Shown one piece after another: positions 8,832-18,493 of a DNA stretch of 64,000 nt. The position numbers and the translations under genes are program-made. The stretch lies in NCBI GenBank assembly GCA_016297265.1, contig JAEDHB010000001.1, positions 124,001 to 188,000 on the forward strand. The letters run 5' to 3'. Source of the DNA: Butyrivibrio sp. GTDB taxonomy: Bacteria > Bacillota > Clostridia > Lachnospirales > Lachnospiraceae. A model generated the notes under the pieces. That model made no database searches. It was not told the DNA's origin and saw only the letters and a program-made list of their open reading frames with translations. The number at the start of each line of letters is the position of its first letter. Position 1 is the first letter of the stretch.

Positions 8832-9611
8832 CTAGATTATGTGTTTATCTTTCAATTTACCTACAATGTATGCTACCGGATCTGCATCCTCAGGTGCCAT
8901 TTCGCCTGCACCTTTCTTAACCTTGTCAGATGCTCTGGCAATTTTTGTAGGAGAACCATTCAAACCGATGTTTGAATCATCTACATCGATAAGATCTGCT
9001 CTTCCAAGTGTTGTAATCTCTGCATTAACTGCATCAAAAATTCCACCCGGTGTCATATATCTTGGTTCATTTAATTCAGCAAGTGCTGTGATGAGACATG
9101 GCATCTGAGCTTTTACTCTGTGGTAGCCGTCATCATACATACGTTTAACTTCTACGCTGTCACCAACAACCTTGATTTCCTGTGCATATGAAATAACAGG
9201 AAGTCCAAGATGTTCAGCAATCTGTGGTCCAACCTGAGCTGTATCACCATCGATTGCCTGACGACCTGTAATAACAAGGTCATAATCAAGTTTTCTCAAT
9301 GCGCCTGCAATTGTTGTAGATGTAGCCCATGTATCAGCACCACCAAGAACTCTGTCTGTTACAAGGATTCCCTTGTCAGCGCCCATAGCGATTGCTTCCT
9401 GAAGAACATCTGCAGCCTTTGGAAGACCCATTGTAAGAACTGTTACTTCAGCACCGATTTCGTCTTTAATGCGAAGTGCTGCTTCAAGTCCGGCTTTGTC
9501 ATCCGGATTCATAATTGTGAGCATTGCTGCTCTATTTAATGTACCGTCCGGGTTGAACTGTACGCCACCCTTTGTATCAGGTACCTGTTTAATACATACA
9601 ACGATTTTCAC
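8832..9611 (-). CDS. etfB: Electron transfer flavoprotein, beta subunit
   Basis: 259-residue partner of EtfA. It begins MKIVVCIKQVPDT and contains the RQAIDGDTAQVGPQIAE nucleotide-binding block that in bifurcating Etfs carries the second flavin. The start codon is GTG, set by AAGGAGGT eight bases upstream and by the typical N-terminus. The gene lies 14 bases after bcd and 12 bases before etfA, in the usual bcd-etfB-etfA order. Confidence 0.96.
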   Translation of the reverse strand: MKIVVCIKQVPDTKGGVQFNPDGTLNRAAMLTIMNPDDKAGLEAALRIKDEIGAEVTVLTMGLPKAADVLQEAIAMGADKGILVTDRVLGGADTWATSTTIAGALRKLDYDLVITGRQAIDGDTAQVGPQIAEHLGLPVISYAQEIKVVGDSVEVKRMYDDGYHRVKAQMPCLITALAELNEPRYMTPGGIFDAVNAEITTLGRADLIDVDDSNIGLNGSPTKIARASDKVKKGAGEMAPEDADPVAYIVGKLKDKHII

Positions 9612-9625
9612 TGTTTAGTACCTCC

Positions 9626-10798
9626 TTAATTCAAGATGTTTGCAGAGATAACCATACGCTGTACTTCTGAAGTACCCTCGTAAATTTCTGTTATCTTAGC
9701 ATCTCTCATCATACGTTCAACATCATATTCTTTGATGTATCCGTATCCACCATGTAACTGTACGCACTTTGTTGTTACTTCCATAGCAACTTCTGCAGCA
9801 TATAATTTTGCCATAGCAGCTTCTACAGAGTAAGATACTTTAGCGCCTGCCTGGTACTGATCTTTCTTTCTTGCAGCTTTGTATACAAGAAGTTTAGCAG
9901 CTTCTACCTTAGTAGCAAGGTCAGCTAATACGAACTGTGTATTCTGGAACTGAGCAATTGCTCTTCCGAACTGCTTTCTTTCTTTTACGTAGTTGATTGT
10001 TGTCTCCAAAGCGCCCTCAGCAATACCAAGTGCCTGAGCAGCAATACCGATACGTCCGCCGTCAAGAGTATGCATTGCGATACCAAAACCTTTGCCCTTC
10101 TGTCCCAAAAGAGCATCAGCAGGGATACGGCAATCTGTGAAAATCAACTCATATGTTGAAGATGCGCAGATACCCATCTTGTTTTCTTTTGTACCGAATG
10201 TAAAGCCCGGTGTGTCTTTTTCTACGATAAATGCAGAAATCTCTTTCATCTTTTTACCGCGTTTCTCAACAATACCTGTTACAGCAATGATGATATATAC
10301 ATCAGCTTCTTTACCATTGGTAATGAAACATTTTGATCCGTTAAGTACCCATTCATTTGTTGCTTCGTCAAAAACAGCTTTTGTCTGCTGTCCCTGAGCA
10401 TCTGTACCTGCACCCGGCTCTGTAAGTCCGAAAGCACCAAGTTTCTTACCTGAAGCTAAATCAGGAACATATTTTGCTTTCTGCTCAGGTGTACCATAGG
10501 TAACGATTGGGTCAACACAAAGAGATGTATGAGCGGAAACAATAACTCCTGTTGTGCCGCAAACCTTTGAAAGCTCTTCTACGCACATAACATATGTAAG
10601 TACATCACATCCCTGTCCACCTAATTCCTTTGGAACCGGAATTCCAAGGAAACCATACTTAGCCAACTTGTCAACTGTCTCACGTGGAAATCTGTGTTCT
10701 TCATCAATTTCCTGTGCAAGAGGCTTTACTTCATTCTGCGCAAAATCTTTGAATAATGTCTGCGCCATTTCATACTTCTTGTCTAAAGTGAAATCCAT
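9626..10798 (-). CDS. bcd: Butyryl-CoA dehydrogenase
   Basis: Acyl-CoA dehydrogenase flavoprotein that reduces crotonyl-CoA to butyryl-CoA using EtfAB. The product is 390 residues, closer to short-chain bacterial Bcd than to long-chain enzymes. Visible landmarks are the FAD/substrate segment FGLTEPGAGTDA, the RKQFGRAIAQFQ region, and the C-terminal LHGGYGY and YEGTSEVQ, where the Glu is the catalytic base. GGAGG precedes the ATG. Confidence 0.96.
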   Translation of the reverse strand: MDFTLDKKYEMAQTLFKDFAQNEVKPLAQEIDEEHRFPRETVDKLAKYGFLGIPVPKELGGQGCDVLTYVMCVEELSKVCGTTGVIVSAHTSLCVDPIVTYGTPEQKAKYVPDLASGKKLGAFGLTEPGAGTDAQGQQTKAVFDEATNEWVLNGSKCFITNGKEADVYIIIAVTGIVEKRGKKMKEISAFIVEKDTPGFTFGTKENKMGICASSTYELIFTDCRIPADALLGQKGKGFGIAMHTLDGGRIGIAAQALGIAEGALETTINYVKERKQFGRAIAQFQNTQFVLADLATKVEAAKLLVYKAARKKDQYQAGAKVSYSVEAAMAKLYAAEVAMEVTTKCVQLHGGYGYIKEYDVERMMRDAKITEIYEGTSEVQRMVISANILN

Positions 10799-10844
10799 TT
10801 TTATTATTCCTCCATGTTAATTTTATACATGCAGTCAATGCATT

Positions 10845-11717
10845 TTAGAGTGCATCAACTGGAGTTTTGGTGCGATCAGCATTGTATACATAGAAACCTT
10901 TGCCGCTCTTGCATCCAAGGTTACCGCCACGAACCATCTTACGAAGAAGCGGACATGCACGATACTTGTTGTCCCCTGTCTCGTTGTAAAGAACGTCCAT
11001 AATTGCAAGACAGATATCGAGACCGATGAAATCACCTAACTCAAGTGGTCCCATTGGATGATTTGCTCCAAGCTTCATAGCTGAATCGATACCTGCAATA
11101 TCAGAAACACCTTCCATTTTGATGAAAGCAGCTTCGTTGATCATTGGAATCAAAATACGGTTAACTACGAAACCTGCTGCTTCATTAACCTGTACAGGAG
11201 TTTTTCCGATTTCTTCAGAAATCTTAACGATTTTCTCAACTGTTTCAGCCGGTGTATTAACACCTGCAATAACTTCTACAAGCTTCATACGGTCTGCAGG
11301 ATTGAAGAAATGCATACCGATCATTGGTCTGCTGAGTCCGTTTCCAATCTCTGTGATTGAAAGACTTGATGTGTTTGAAGCAAAAATACATTCTGGCTTG
11401 GCAATCTTGTCCAACTCAGCAAATGTTGTCTTTTTAACTTCCATATTTTCAAATGCAGCTTCAACGATTAAATCGCAATCTGCACAAAGATCTTCTTTGA
11501 GACCCGGAGTAATGCTTGCAAGGATTGAATCAACAGTTTCCTGTGTCATTTTTCCTTTCTCAACTAATTTTGCATATCCTTTTGCAATTTTGTCTTTTCC
11601 GCCTTCTGCCCACTCCTGCTTAATATCACAGAGTGCAACTGTGTAACCGTCAACCATAGCGAATGCCTTTGCAATTCCCTGTCCCATGGTTCCTGCGCCA
11701 ATAACGCCAACTTTCAT
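10845..11717 (-). CDS. hbd: 3-hydroxybutyryl-CoA dehydrogenase
   Basis: NAD(P)H-dependent reduction of acetoacetyl-CoA to 3-hydroxybutyryl-CoA. 290 residues. The N-terminal Rossmann motif GVIGAGTMGQG, the catalytic HFFNP segment, and the C-terminal helical domain (GNHPMGPLELGDFIG-like block) are seen. AGGAGG precedes the ATG, and a 46-base gap leads to bcd. Confidence 0.96.
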   Translation of the reverse strand: MKVGVIGAGTMGQGIAKAFAMVDGYTVALCDIKQEWAEGGKDKIAKGYAKLVEKGKMTQETVDSILASITPGLKEDLCADCDLIVEAAFENMEVKKTTFAELDKIAKPECIFASNTSSLSITEIGNGLSRPMIGMHFFNPADRMKLVEVIAGVNTPAETVEKIVKISEEIGKTPVQVNEAAGFVVNRILIPMINEAAFIKMEGVSDIAGIDSAMKLGANHPMGPLELGDFIGLDICLAIMDVLYNETGDNKYRACPLLRKMVRGGNLGCKSGKGFYVYNADRTKTPVDAL

Positions 11718-11740
11718 GTTCTAGACCTCCTAAAATTTGA

Positions 11741-12532
11741 TTATTTATTCTGAAAAGGAACAACTTTTAATTTCTTTTCCTTGTCTTTCTCAAGGAAGTT
11801 GCCCATACCAGCCTTTTGATCTTCTGTTTCAAAGCAGTCACCGAATAATTTTTCTTCGATTACGATTGCCTGATCCATATCTACCTGAAGGCCATCATTG
11901 ATTGCTTTCTTGCAGTTACGAACCGCAATAGGAGCATTTGCAGCAATGATGGATGCAAGCTTCTTCGCAGCAGGCATAAGCTCTTCAAGCGTATATACAT
12001 TGTTAACAAGACCGATTCTGTAAGCCTCATCAGCTTTGATATTACGAGCACCGTAAATCATTTCTTTTGCCTTGCCAACGCCGATAATTCTTGCTAATCT
12101 CTGGGTTCCGCCAAATCCAGGTGTGATTCCGAGACCAACCTCAGGCTGTCCGAAAACTGCATTATCAGAACAGATTCTGATGTCACAGCTCATAGAAATC
12201 TCGCAACCGCCGCCAAGTGCAAATCCGTTGATTGCAGCAATAACAGGAATTGGAAATGTCTCAATCATTCTGAATACATCATTTCCTTTTTTACCGAAAG
12301 CTTCACCTTCTGCCTTAGTAAGAGTGCTCATTTCTCCGATGTCAGCACCGGCAACAAATGATTTTTCACCTGCACCTGTCAAAATAAGACATCTCACTGT
12401 GTCAAGGTCAACAGCTTTAAATGTTGCGTCAAGTTCTTCAAGAACCTGGCTGTTAAGAGCATTTAATGCCTTTGGACGATTGATGGTAACGATACCAACA
12501 GCGCCTTCTACTTCGTATGTAATGAATTCCAT
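11741..12532 (-). CDS. crt: 3-hydroxybutyryl-CoA dehydratase (crotonase)
   Basis: Enoyl-CoA hydratase/isomerase family, 263 residues. It dehydrates 3-hydroxybutyryl-CoA to crotonyl-CoA. The oxyanion-hole region FALGGGCEISMSCDIR carries the first catalytic Glu, and GQPEVGLGITPGFGGTQRL carries the second. AAGGAGA lies seven bases upstream of the ATG. It lies between thl and hbd, so the crotonase of the butyrate route is the natural assignment. Confidence 0.95.
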   Translation of the reverse strand: MEFITYEVEGAVGIVTINRPKALNALNSQVLEELDATFKAVDLDTVRCLILTGAGEKSFVAGADIGEMSTLTKAEGEAFGKKGNDVFRMIETFPIPVIAAINGFALGGGCEISMSCDIRICSDNAVFGQPEVGLGITPGFGGTQRLARIIGVGKAKEMIYGARNIKADEAYRIGLVNNVYTLEELMPAAKKLASIIAANAPIAVRNCKKAINDGLQVDMDQAIVIEEKLFGDCFETEDQKAGMGNFLEKDKEKKLKVVPFQNK

Positions 12533-12564
12533 AACGAATCTCCTTTTAAAATATTATGTTATAC

Positions 12565-12588
12565 GGGCCACACAATTTTGTGCAGCCC
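12565..12588 (-). other. Intercistronic hairpin between thl and crt
   Basis: On the minus strand a 10-bp stem (GGGCTGCACA / TGTGTGGCCC, with two G-T pairs) closes a 4-base loop. No T-run follows, so it is unlikely to terminate. It may be an mRNA processing or stability element that separates thl from the rest of the operon. Confidence 0.5.
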
Positions 12589-12602
12589 AATAGATTATAT
12601 TA

Positions 12603-13781
12603 TTAGTCGCGCTCAACGATTGTTGAACAGCCCATTCCGCCACCGATACAAAGAGTTGCAAGACCTTTTTTAGCATCTCTCTTCTGCATCTCGTGAAGAA
12701 GCGTAACAAGAATACGGCATCCTGAAGCTCCTACCGGATGTCCGAGTGCGATTGCACCACCGTTAACATTAAGCTTGTCAAGATTGAAATTAAGATCTCT
12801 GCCTACTGCGATTGACTGTGCAGCAAAAGCCTCGTTAGCTTCAATAAGATCCATATCATCAATTGTAAGTCCTGTTTTAGCAAGAACTTTCTTTGTTGAA
12901 GCAACAGGTCCGATACCCATGATTGAAGGATCAACTCCGCCAAGTGCACCTGCTACCCATGTAGCCATAGGCTTAACGCCAAGTTCTTTTGCTTTTTCTT
13001 CTGACATAACAACGATTGCAGCAGCACCGTCATTGATACCTGAAGCATTACCTGCTGTAACAAATCCGTCAGGATTGATTGCACGAAGTTTTGCAAGACC
13101 TTCCATTGTTGTTCCCGGACGAGGTCCCTCATCTGTATCAACAATTACGGTCTGTTTTTTCTGTTTTACTTCAACAGGAACGATTTCATCTTTGAATTTT
13201 CCGTCAGCCTGAGCTTTTGCAGCTTTTGTCTGGCTGTTTACAGCAAACTCATCGAGTTCTTCTCTTGTGATTCCCCACTGCTCGCAGATATTGTCAGCAG
13301 TTTTAATCATATGATAGTTGTTAAATGCATCCCAGAGAGCATCGTTAACCATTGTATCAACAAGAACACCATTGTTCATTCTGTATCCGAAACGAGCGTT
13401 TGGAAGTGCATAAGGTGCTCTTGACATGCTTTCCATACCGCCTGCAACAACGATATCAGCATCTCCTGCTTCAATCATCTGTGCTGCCATATTGACACAG
13501 TTAAGTCCTGAACCACAAACAACATTGACTGTTACTGCAGTTGTCTCGATTGGAAGACCTGCTTTGATTGTTGCCTGACGTGCAACATTCTGTCCAAGAC
13601 CTGCCTGGATAACGCATCCCATGTACACATGGTCAACTTTGTCAGCAGGAACTCCTGCTCTGTTAAGAGCTTCTTTGATAACAATTGCTCCTAAATCAAC
13701 AGCTGGAACTGAGCTTAATGCTCCACCCATTGTTCCGATTGCAGTACGACAAGCGCCTGCTAAAACGATTTTTTTAGCCAT
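12603..13781 (-). CDS. thl: Acetyl-CoA acetyltransferase (thiolase)
   Basis: Condenses two acetyl-CoA to acetoacetyl-CoA, the first step of butyrate formation. 392 residues, the usual size. The nucleophilic Cys is in VCGSGLN, the catalytic His in LGHPVGASG, and the second Cys in [15 protein letters not shown] precedes the ATG. The gene starts 23 bases after coaD and is followed by crt, hbd, bcd, etfB and etfA. Confidence 0.97.
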   Translation of the reverse strand: MAKKIVLAGACRTAIGTMGGALSSVPAVDLGAIVIKEALNRAGVPADKVDHVYMGCVIQAGLGQNVARQATIKAGLPIETTAVTVNVVCGSGLNCVNMAAQMIEAGDADIVVAGGMESMSRAPYALPNARFGYRMNNGVLVDTMVNDALWDAFNNYHMIKTADNICEQWGITREELDEFAVNSQTKAAKAQADGKFKDEIVPVEVKQKKQTVIVDTDEGPRPGTTMEGLAKLRAINPDGFVTAGNASGINDGAAAIVVMSEEKAKELGVKPMATWVAGALGGVDPSIMGIGPVASTKKVLAKTGLTIDDMDLIEANEAFAAQSIAVGRDLNFNLDKLNVNGGAIALGHPVGASGCRILVTLLHEMQKRDAKKGLATLCIGGGMGCSTIVERD

Positions 13782-13804
13782 ACTAAAAAATCCTCCTTAA
13801 AATG

Positions 13805-14281
13805 TTATTTAATGTATTTTTCTTTAAATTTGTCAGCTACGATTGGCGGTACAAATTTTTCAACACCGGCATTGTAATACGCGATTTCCTTGGCAATTGT
13901 CGAACTAAGGAATGAATATTCCATCTTGGTTGCAAGGAACACAGTCTCGATATCCGAATCGATGGTTGCATTGACATGTGCAATCTGCATTTCGCTCTCA
14001 TAATCGGATATAACACGCAAGCCCCTGATTATGACTTTGGCATCATTCTCTTTGGCAAAATCGATTGTCATGCCCTCAAAGGTCTTGACATTAACATTTG
14101 GAATGTCCTTAACGGTTTCCTTAAGCATAAGCAAGCGTTCATCCATGGAAAACATTGGCGATTTGATACTGTTATTCAAAATACCGACAATAACCTCATC
14201 AAAAATCTTTGACGCTCTTTTGATAATGTCAAGATGTCCCAATGTGACCGGATCAAAGCTTCCCGGATATATTGCTTTCAT
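13805..14281 (-). CDS. coaD: Phosphopantetheine adenylyltransferase
   Basis: Penultimate enzyme of CoA synthesis, making dephospho-CoA from 4'-phosphopantetheine and ATP. 158 residues. The nucleotidyltransferase motif YPGSFDPVTLGH opens the protein and a late YSFLSST motif is present. The start is the ATG at 14281. A GTG further upstream (14302) is in frame, but the AGGAGG ribosome-binding site lies inside that extension, so it is rejected. The gene is the first of the transcript that continues, after 23 bases, into the butyrate genes. Confidence 0.95.
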   Translation of the reverse strand: MKAIYPGSFDPVTLGHLDIIKRASKIFDEVIVGILNNSIKSPMFSMDERLLMLKETVKDIPNVNVKTFEGMTIDFAKENDAKVIIRGLRVISDYESEMQIAHVNATIDSDIETVFLATKMEYSFLSSTIAKEIAYYNAGVEKFVPPIVADKFKEKYIK

Positions 14282-14355
14282 GTAAAAATTATCCTCCTGC
14301 ACACAGGTTGTTCAAATATCGGGTAAATGCCGATAAAACAAGGAATAAAACAAGT

Positions 14356-14373
14356 ATGTTAATTTTTTAACAA
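14356..14373 (-). promoter_or_regulatory. Rex-type operator in the leader of the coaD-butyrate operon
   Basis: The sense strand reads TTGTTAAAAAATTAACAT. The Rex consensus in Clostridia is TTGTTAANNNNTTAACAA, so all fixed positions but the last match. It lies about 35-50 bases downstream of the predicted transcription start and about 75 bases before the coaD ATG, where a bound repressor would block elongation. Rex releases DNA when NADH is high. No rex gene is in the window. Confidence 0.75.
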
Positions 14374-14414
14374 TATTTTGAGATAAAATCCACATACTTT
14401 TCACTCAATAAAAT

Positions 14415-14443
14415 ATGATAGCATTGAGCACTCAAAATGTCAA
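14415..14443 (-). promoter_or_regulatory. Promoter of the coaD-thl-crt-hbd-bcd-etfBA operon
   Basis: The minus strand has TTGACA (14438-14443), a 17-base spacer, then TATCAT (14415-14420): perfect -35, perfect spacing and a one-mismatch -10. The spacer holds a palindrome, TTGAGTGCTCAA, and a further TTGAGTG lies just beyond the -10, which could be a second operator. Predicted start near 14408, giving a leader of about 125 bases that contains the Rex-type site. Confidence 0.8.
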
Positions 14444-14490
14444 CAATTCCTGCCATAAATTTGCCTGGTTGATTTTAACTTTTTTCGGTG

Positions 14491-14523
14491 CAGTGCGATA
14501 TACACAAAGCATAGCCCGCACTG
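14491..14523. repeat. Unexplained 7-bp dyad upstream of the coaD promoter
   Basis: CAGTGCG (14491-14497) and CGCACTG (14517-14523) form a perfect inverted repeat around a 19-base centre, with no T-run on either side. It lies between the malQ-glgP terminator and the coaD promoter. The rest of the 14282-14603 gap is accounted for by the leader, Rex site, promoter and terminator. No gene is seen there. Confidence 0.4.
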
Positions 14524-14540
14524 ATTAGTAGTTGACAAAT

Positions 14541-14571
14541 GAAAACCTCTCCCACTTAATGCGGGAGAGGT
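14541..14571 (-). terminator. Terminator after the malQ-glgP fusion gene
   Basis: A 9-bp stem ACCTCTCCC / GGGAGAGGT with a 9-base loop, followed on the minus strand by TTTTC. It sits some 30 bases after the stop codon of the fusion gene. Confidence 0.8.
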
Positions 14572-14603
14572 CGAGAAAAGAATATACGGTATTCTGTTAT
14601 TCC

Positions 14604-17600
14604 TTATACATGCCAGATATCTTCGTTATACTGTGCAATCGTTCTGTCCGATGAAAAGAATCCGGCTTTTGCAATATTGGTGAGCATCTTTTTAGCCCAC
14701 TCGGTACGGTTTTCATAATCCGCAAGTGCAATTTCTTTTACCCTGATATAATCTTTTATGTCAAGCAATGTCATAAACCAGTCCTTCTTAATCAACTCAG
14801 CGTGGAGTCTTAAGAGTGTCTCTGCGTCGCCGACCTTCATTACAGGCGCACTGATAATGAAGTCAACCATGTTTTTAATTTCAGCATCTTCGATATAAAA
14901 TTTCTTTGCGGAGTAATCCATTTTTGCGTAATGTTCAATTACCGTATCGCTGTCCTCGCCGAAGAAGTAGATATTATCTTCGCCCACCAGTTCTCCGATT
15001 TCGACATTTGCGCCGTCCTTGGTTCCGAGGGTAACTGCGCCGTTAAGCATAAATTTCATATTGCCGGTTCCCGATGCTTCCTTGGAAGCAAGGGAAATCT
15101 GTTCAGATATATCACAGGCAGGAATGATTTTTGCGGCTTTTGAAACATTGTAATTTTCAACCATAACAATCTTAAGATACGGACTTACCTCAGGGTCGTT
15201 GTTAATTACCTCCTGCAGACAGAGAATCAAATGAATGATATCCTTTGCAATAACATATGCCGGAGCCGCCTTTGCTCCAAAAATAGTTGTAATCGGTGTT
15301 TTAGGAAGCTTTCCGCTCTTGATTTCAAAATACTTATGAATAACCCACAGCACATTCATCTGCTGGCGTTTGTATTCATGCAATCTCTTAACCTGTATGT
15401 CGAAAATTGAATTACAGTCAATCTCAAGCCCCTGCGTTGCCTTAAGATAATCTGCAAGCTCTTTCTTTTTAACAGCTTTAATGTCTAAAATTTCCTTCAA
15501 AGCTTTCTCATCATCCCTGTATTTCATGAGTTCTTCAAGCTTATCCGCATCTTTTTTGAAGCCATCGCCGATTGTTGCCTCAATGAAACCGGAAAGAGGT
15601 TCATTGCAATGCATAAGCCATCTTCTGAAAGTGATTCCGTTTGTTTTATTATTGAATTTTTCAGGATATATCCTGTAAAAATTATTGAGCTCGGTATTCT
15701 TAAGTATCTCTGTATGAAGGTATGCAACACCGTTAACGCTGTGTCCGTAATGGATATCCATATGTGCCATATGCACCCTGTCACTGTCGTCAATAATATA
15801 TACTGTTTTGTCATCATATTTTGCGCGTACTTTTTCATCAAGCTTTTTGATAATCGGCACAAGTTGAGGAACTACTGTCTCCAGATATTTCAAAGGCCAT
15901 TTCTCAAGTGCTTCCGCAAGTATTGTATGATTGGTATATGCACATGTATCTGTGACAATCTCCACTGCCTCGTCAAATTCAATGTCATTTTCCATAAGCA
16001 GTCTTATAAGCTCAGGAATTACCATTGAAGGATGTGTATCGTTAATCTGAATTGCAGCATAATCAGCAAGGTCGTGCAGATTACTGCCCTTCCTGATGCA
16101 TTCATCGAGAATAAGGCGTGCACCGTTGCTTACCATAAAATACTGCTGATATATTCTCAGAAGATTTCCTGCTTCATCGCTGTCGTCCGGATAGAGGAAC
16201 AAAGTAAGATTTTTCTCAATATTTTCCTTGTCAAACCAGATTGAATCCCCTTCAATGATGCTCTCGTCAACGGATTCAAGGTCAAAAAGATGAAGCTTGT
16301 TGGTGGTATTGTTATATCCTGTAACATCAATGTCATAAAGTCTTGATTTCACTTTAAATCTGCCGAATTCCACATCATAGCTGACATCCGTTTTCGTAAA
16401 CCAGCCCTCCTTCTCCATCCATGGATTTGGAGTCTCCTTCTGAAAATTATTTTCAAATACCTGCCTGAAAAGCCCCATATGGTAGTTCAGACCGATTCCG
16501 TCGCCGTTGATTCCCAGCGAAGCCCTTGAATCAAGGAAACATGCAGCCAGACGACCCAGTCCGCCATTTCCAAGAGATGGCTCCGGTTCAACCTCCTCAA
16601 TCTCATAGAGACTCTTGCCGTTTTCCTCAAGTTCTTTCTTAACGTCGTCGAATATACCGAGGTTGATGAGATTGTTGGACAAAAGCTTTCCGATAAGGAA
16701 CTCTGCAGAAATATAATAAACTTTCTTCCCGGAATCGTTGGTAGCCTTGTCAGCTGCAAGCTTTTTGGTCATTTCCAAAAGTGCAAAATACAATTCCTCA
16801 TTGGTACACTCTGCAATTTTTTTGTTGTATCTGTTTTCGCAAATATCTGTTAACATAAATTCCTCCCTGTGAAAATAATTCTTTGATTTACTTCTGCCCG
16901 ACATCAGCGAAAGCATTCTGAGTTTCTGTCTGATTTCCGCGGAAAATTCTCCGTCGAGCATACGCCACTTCCAATTATCGCCAAGCGTTGACGGCGTGTT
17001 AATTCTTGCGGAATTGTCTTTTGCAAGCAAATCCTGCATTGTAATGATTGCCGTATCCGACACGCTTAAATATGCGCATTTTATCATGGCATCAACTATT
17101 TCATCATCCTTCTCAAGTCCAAAATAATCCTTGATGTAGGTTTTGGTGTTGCTGTCAATATTTTCAACAAATCCTGCCGTAGTCTCATTGTCATGAGTAC
17201 CGATATATACCACAGTATTTTTATCAAAATTATGTGGCAAATGGTCATTCTCCGTACCGCCATCAAAGCCAAACTGCAGCACCTTCATTCCGGGATATCC
17301 GGACTGAGCAATCAATTCGCGGACCTGTGGAACCACCACCCCGAGATCCTCAGCAATCACTTTGGCATCTCCCATTGCACTGTCAATGGCTCTAATCAGC
17401 TTTATGCCGGGGCCCATCGCATAGAAACCATCCTTGGGCTCCTTTTCAAGCGGAATGTTGTAATATCTTACAATTCCGATGAAATGATCAATCCTTGTAA
17501 CATCATAAAGTTTTGCGGCGGTAGCCATTCTTTTTTTCCACCACGCAAAGTCATCTTCTTCCATTGCCTTCCAGTCGTAGATTGGATTTCCCCATTTCTG

Positions 17601-18374
17601 TCCGTAGGATGAAAAAGCATCCGGCGGACATCCTGCTACGTTGATAGGCTTCCATTCCTCATCCAGCTGATACTGCTCATGATTGGTCCACACATCGGCA
17701 CTGTCAAGAGCAACATAAATCGGAATATCCCCAATTATCTGAATGCCGTTTGAATTGGCATATTCCTTCAGATTAATCCACTGTTCATAGAACTTAAATT
17801 GCAGAAATTCGTGAAACTCAATATCCTCATTAAGCTCTCTTTCGTATCTGCTTATGGCCGCAGGACTGCGGAATTTGATATCGTCCTCCCATTTAAGCCA
17901 TTCCTCATTGTTATGTGCAACCTTAATTGCCATGAACAAAGCATAATCATGAAGCCAGAAGCTGTTTTCTTCAATGAAATCCGCAAAAGCCTTTGTATTT
18001 CTGTGTCCTGATTTCTTAAATGCCTCTCTCAGCACATCAAACCTCTCGTTGTAGATGACATCATATTCAACATACTGTGGCGAGGTGCACCATTTTACGC
18101 TTTCCACACGCTCCCGCGAAAGAATGCCCTCCTCAATCAGCATATCAAGGTCGATAAAATACGGATTACCCGCAAATGCCGAAAAAGACTGATAAGGGCT
18201 GTCGCCATAGCTTGTTGGTCCGATTGGAAGCACCTGCCAGTAGCTCTGTCCCGACCGCTTCAATTCATCAATGAATTCGTATGCTTTTTTTCCGAATGTT
18301 CCTATACCGTAAGGTGAAGGAATACTGCTTACAGGGAGCAGAATACCTGCTCCGCGAGAAAGTTCTTTTCCCAT
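14604..18374 (-). CDS. Fusion of 4-alpha-glucanotransferase (MalQ) and glycogen/maltodextrin phosphorylase (GlgP)
   Basis: One uninterrupted reading frame of 1256 codons. Residues 1 to about 495 are a GH77 amylomaltase: Asp in RIDHFIG (296), Glu in AEDLGV (342) and Asp in GTHDNE (395) form the catalytic set. Residues 507-1256 are a GT35 phosphorylase: [13 protein letters not shown], and [12 protein letters not shown], whose Lys binds pyridoxal phosphate. The junction is a short, basic linker ([13 protein letters not shown]). It is itself encoded by AGGGAGGAATTT immediately before an ATG (16856), a good internal ribosome-binding site and start for a 750-residue stand-alone GlgP. MalQ rearranges maltodextrins and GlgP releases glucose-1-phosphate. 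GAGGT precedes the first ATG. AraC regulator 18494-19375 is divergent. Confidence 0.92.
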   Translation of the reverse strand: MGKELSRGAGILLPVSSIPSPYGIGTFGKKAYEFIDELKRSGQSYWQVLPIGPTSYGDSPYQSFSAFAGNPYFIDLDMLIEEGILSRERVESVKWCTSPQYVEYDVIYNERFDVLREAFKKSGHRNTKAFADFIEENSFWLHDYALFMAIKVAHNNEEWLKWEDDIKFRSPAAISRYERELNEDIEFHEFLQFKFYEQWINLKEYANSNGIQIIGDIPIYVALDSADVWTNHEQYQLDEEWKPINVAGCPPDAFSSYGQKWGNPIYDWKAMEEDDFAWWKKRMATAAKLYDVTRIDHFIGIVRYYNIPLEKEPKDGFYAMGPGIKLIRAIDSAMGDAKVIAEDLGVVVPQVRELIAQSGYPGMKVLQFGFDGGTENDHLPHNFDKNTVVYIGTHDNETTAGFVENIDSNTKTYIKDYFGLEKDDEIVDAMIKCAYLSVSDTAIITMQDLLAKDNSARINTPSTLGDNWKWRMLDGEFSAEIRQKLRMLSLMSGRSKSKNYFHREEFMLTDICENRYNKKIAECTNEELYFALLEMTKKLAADKATNDSGKKVYYISAEFLIGKLLSNNLINLGIFDDVKKELEENGKSLYEIEEVEPEPSLGNGGLGRLAACFLDSRASLGINGDGIGLNYHMGLFRQVFENNFQKETPNPWMEKEGWFTKTDVSYDVEFGRFKVKSRLYDIDVTGYNNTTNKLHLFDLESVDESIIEGDSIWFDKENIEKNLTLFLYPDDSDEAGNLLRIYQQYFMVSNGARLILDECIRKGSNLHDLADYAAIQINDTHPSMVIPELIRLLMENDIEFDEAVEIVTDTCAYTNHTILAEALEKWPLKYLETVVPQLVPIIKKLDEKVRAKYDDKTVYIIDDSDRVHMAHMDIHYGHSVNGVAYLHTEILKNTELNNFYRIYPEKFNNKTNGITFRRWLMHCNEPLSGFIEATIGDGFKKDADKLEELMKYRDDEKALKEILDIKAVKKKELADYLKATQGLEIDCNSIFDIQVKRLHEYKRQQMNVLWVIHKYFEIKSGKLPKTPITTIFGAKAAPAYVIAKDIIHLILCLQEVINNDPEVSPYLKIVMVENYNVSKAAKIIPACDISEQISLASKEASGTGNMKFMLNGAVTLGTKDGANVEIGELVGEDNIYFFGEDSDTVIEHYAKMDYSAKKFYIEDAEIKNMVDFIISAPVMKVGDAETLLRLHAELIKKDWFMTLLDIKDYIRVKEIALADYENRTEWAKKMLTNIAKAGFFSSDRTIAQYNEDIWHV
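16856..16870 (-). promoter_or_regulatory. Internal ribosome-binding site and start codon at the MalQ-GlgP junction
   Basis: The minus strand reads AGGGAGGAATTTATG, with the ATG at 16856-16854 in frame with the whole fusion. Spacing is ideal for initiation. From this ATG the product starts [13 protein letters not shown], a normal GlgP N-terminus. It may allow GlgP to be made alone from the same mRNA. Confidence 0.7.
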
Positions 18375-18433
18375 TTGAATACCTCAAATTAATTAATATT
18401 AACTTAATACTATCATTATACATAATACTTTTC

Positions 18434-18463
18434 TTGCAAAATATAAGCAAAATATAGTACAAT
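18434..18463 (+). promoter_or_regulatory. Promoter of the AraC-family regulator gene
   Basis: TTGCAA (18434-18439), an 18-base spacer and TACAAT (18458-18463), about 30 bases before the ATG. A TATAAT on the opposite strand in the same gap may serve malQ-glgP, but it lacks a good -35. Confidence 0.6.
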
Positions 18464-18493
18464 ACTATCATCTTTATCGGAAAGGATGCCAAT

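Noticed and set aside
11990..12012. TTGTTAACAA in crt resembles a Rex site
   Set aside because: It lacks the four-base centre and lies inside a coding region; likely chance.
14415..14443. TTGAGCACTC near the coaD promoter resembles half a CIRCE (HrcA) element
   Set aside because: The CIRCE core needs TTAGCACTC and a second arm nine bases away; neither is present.
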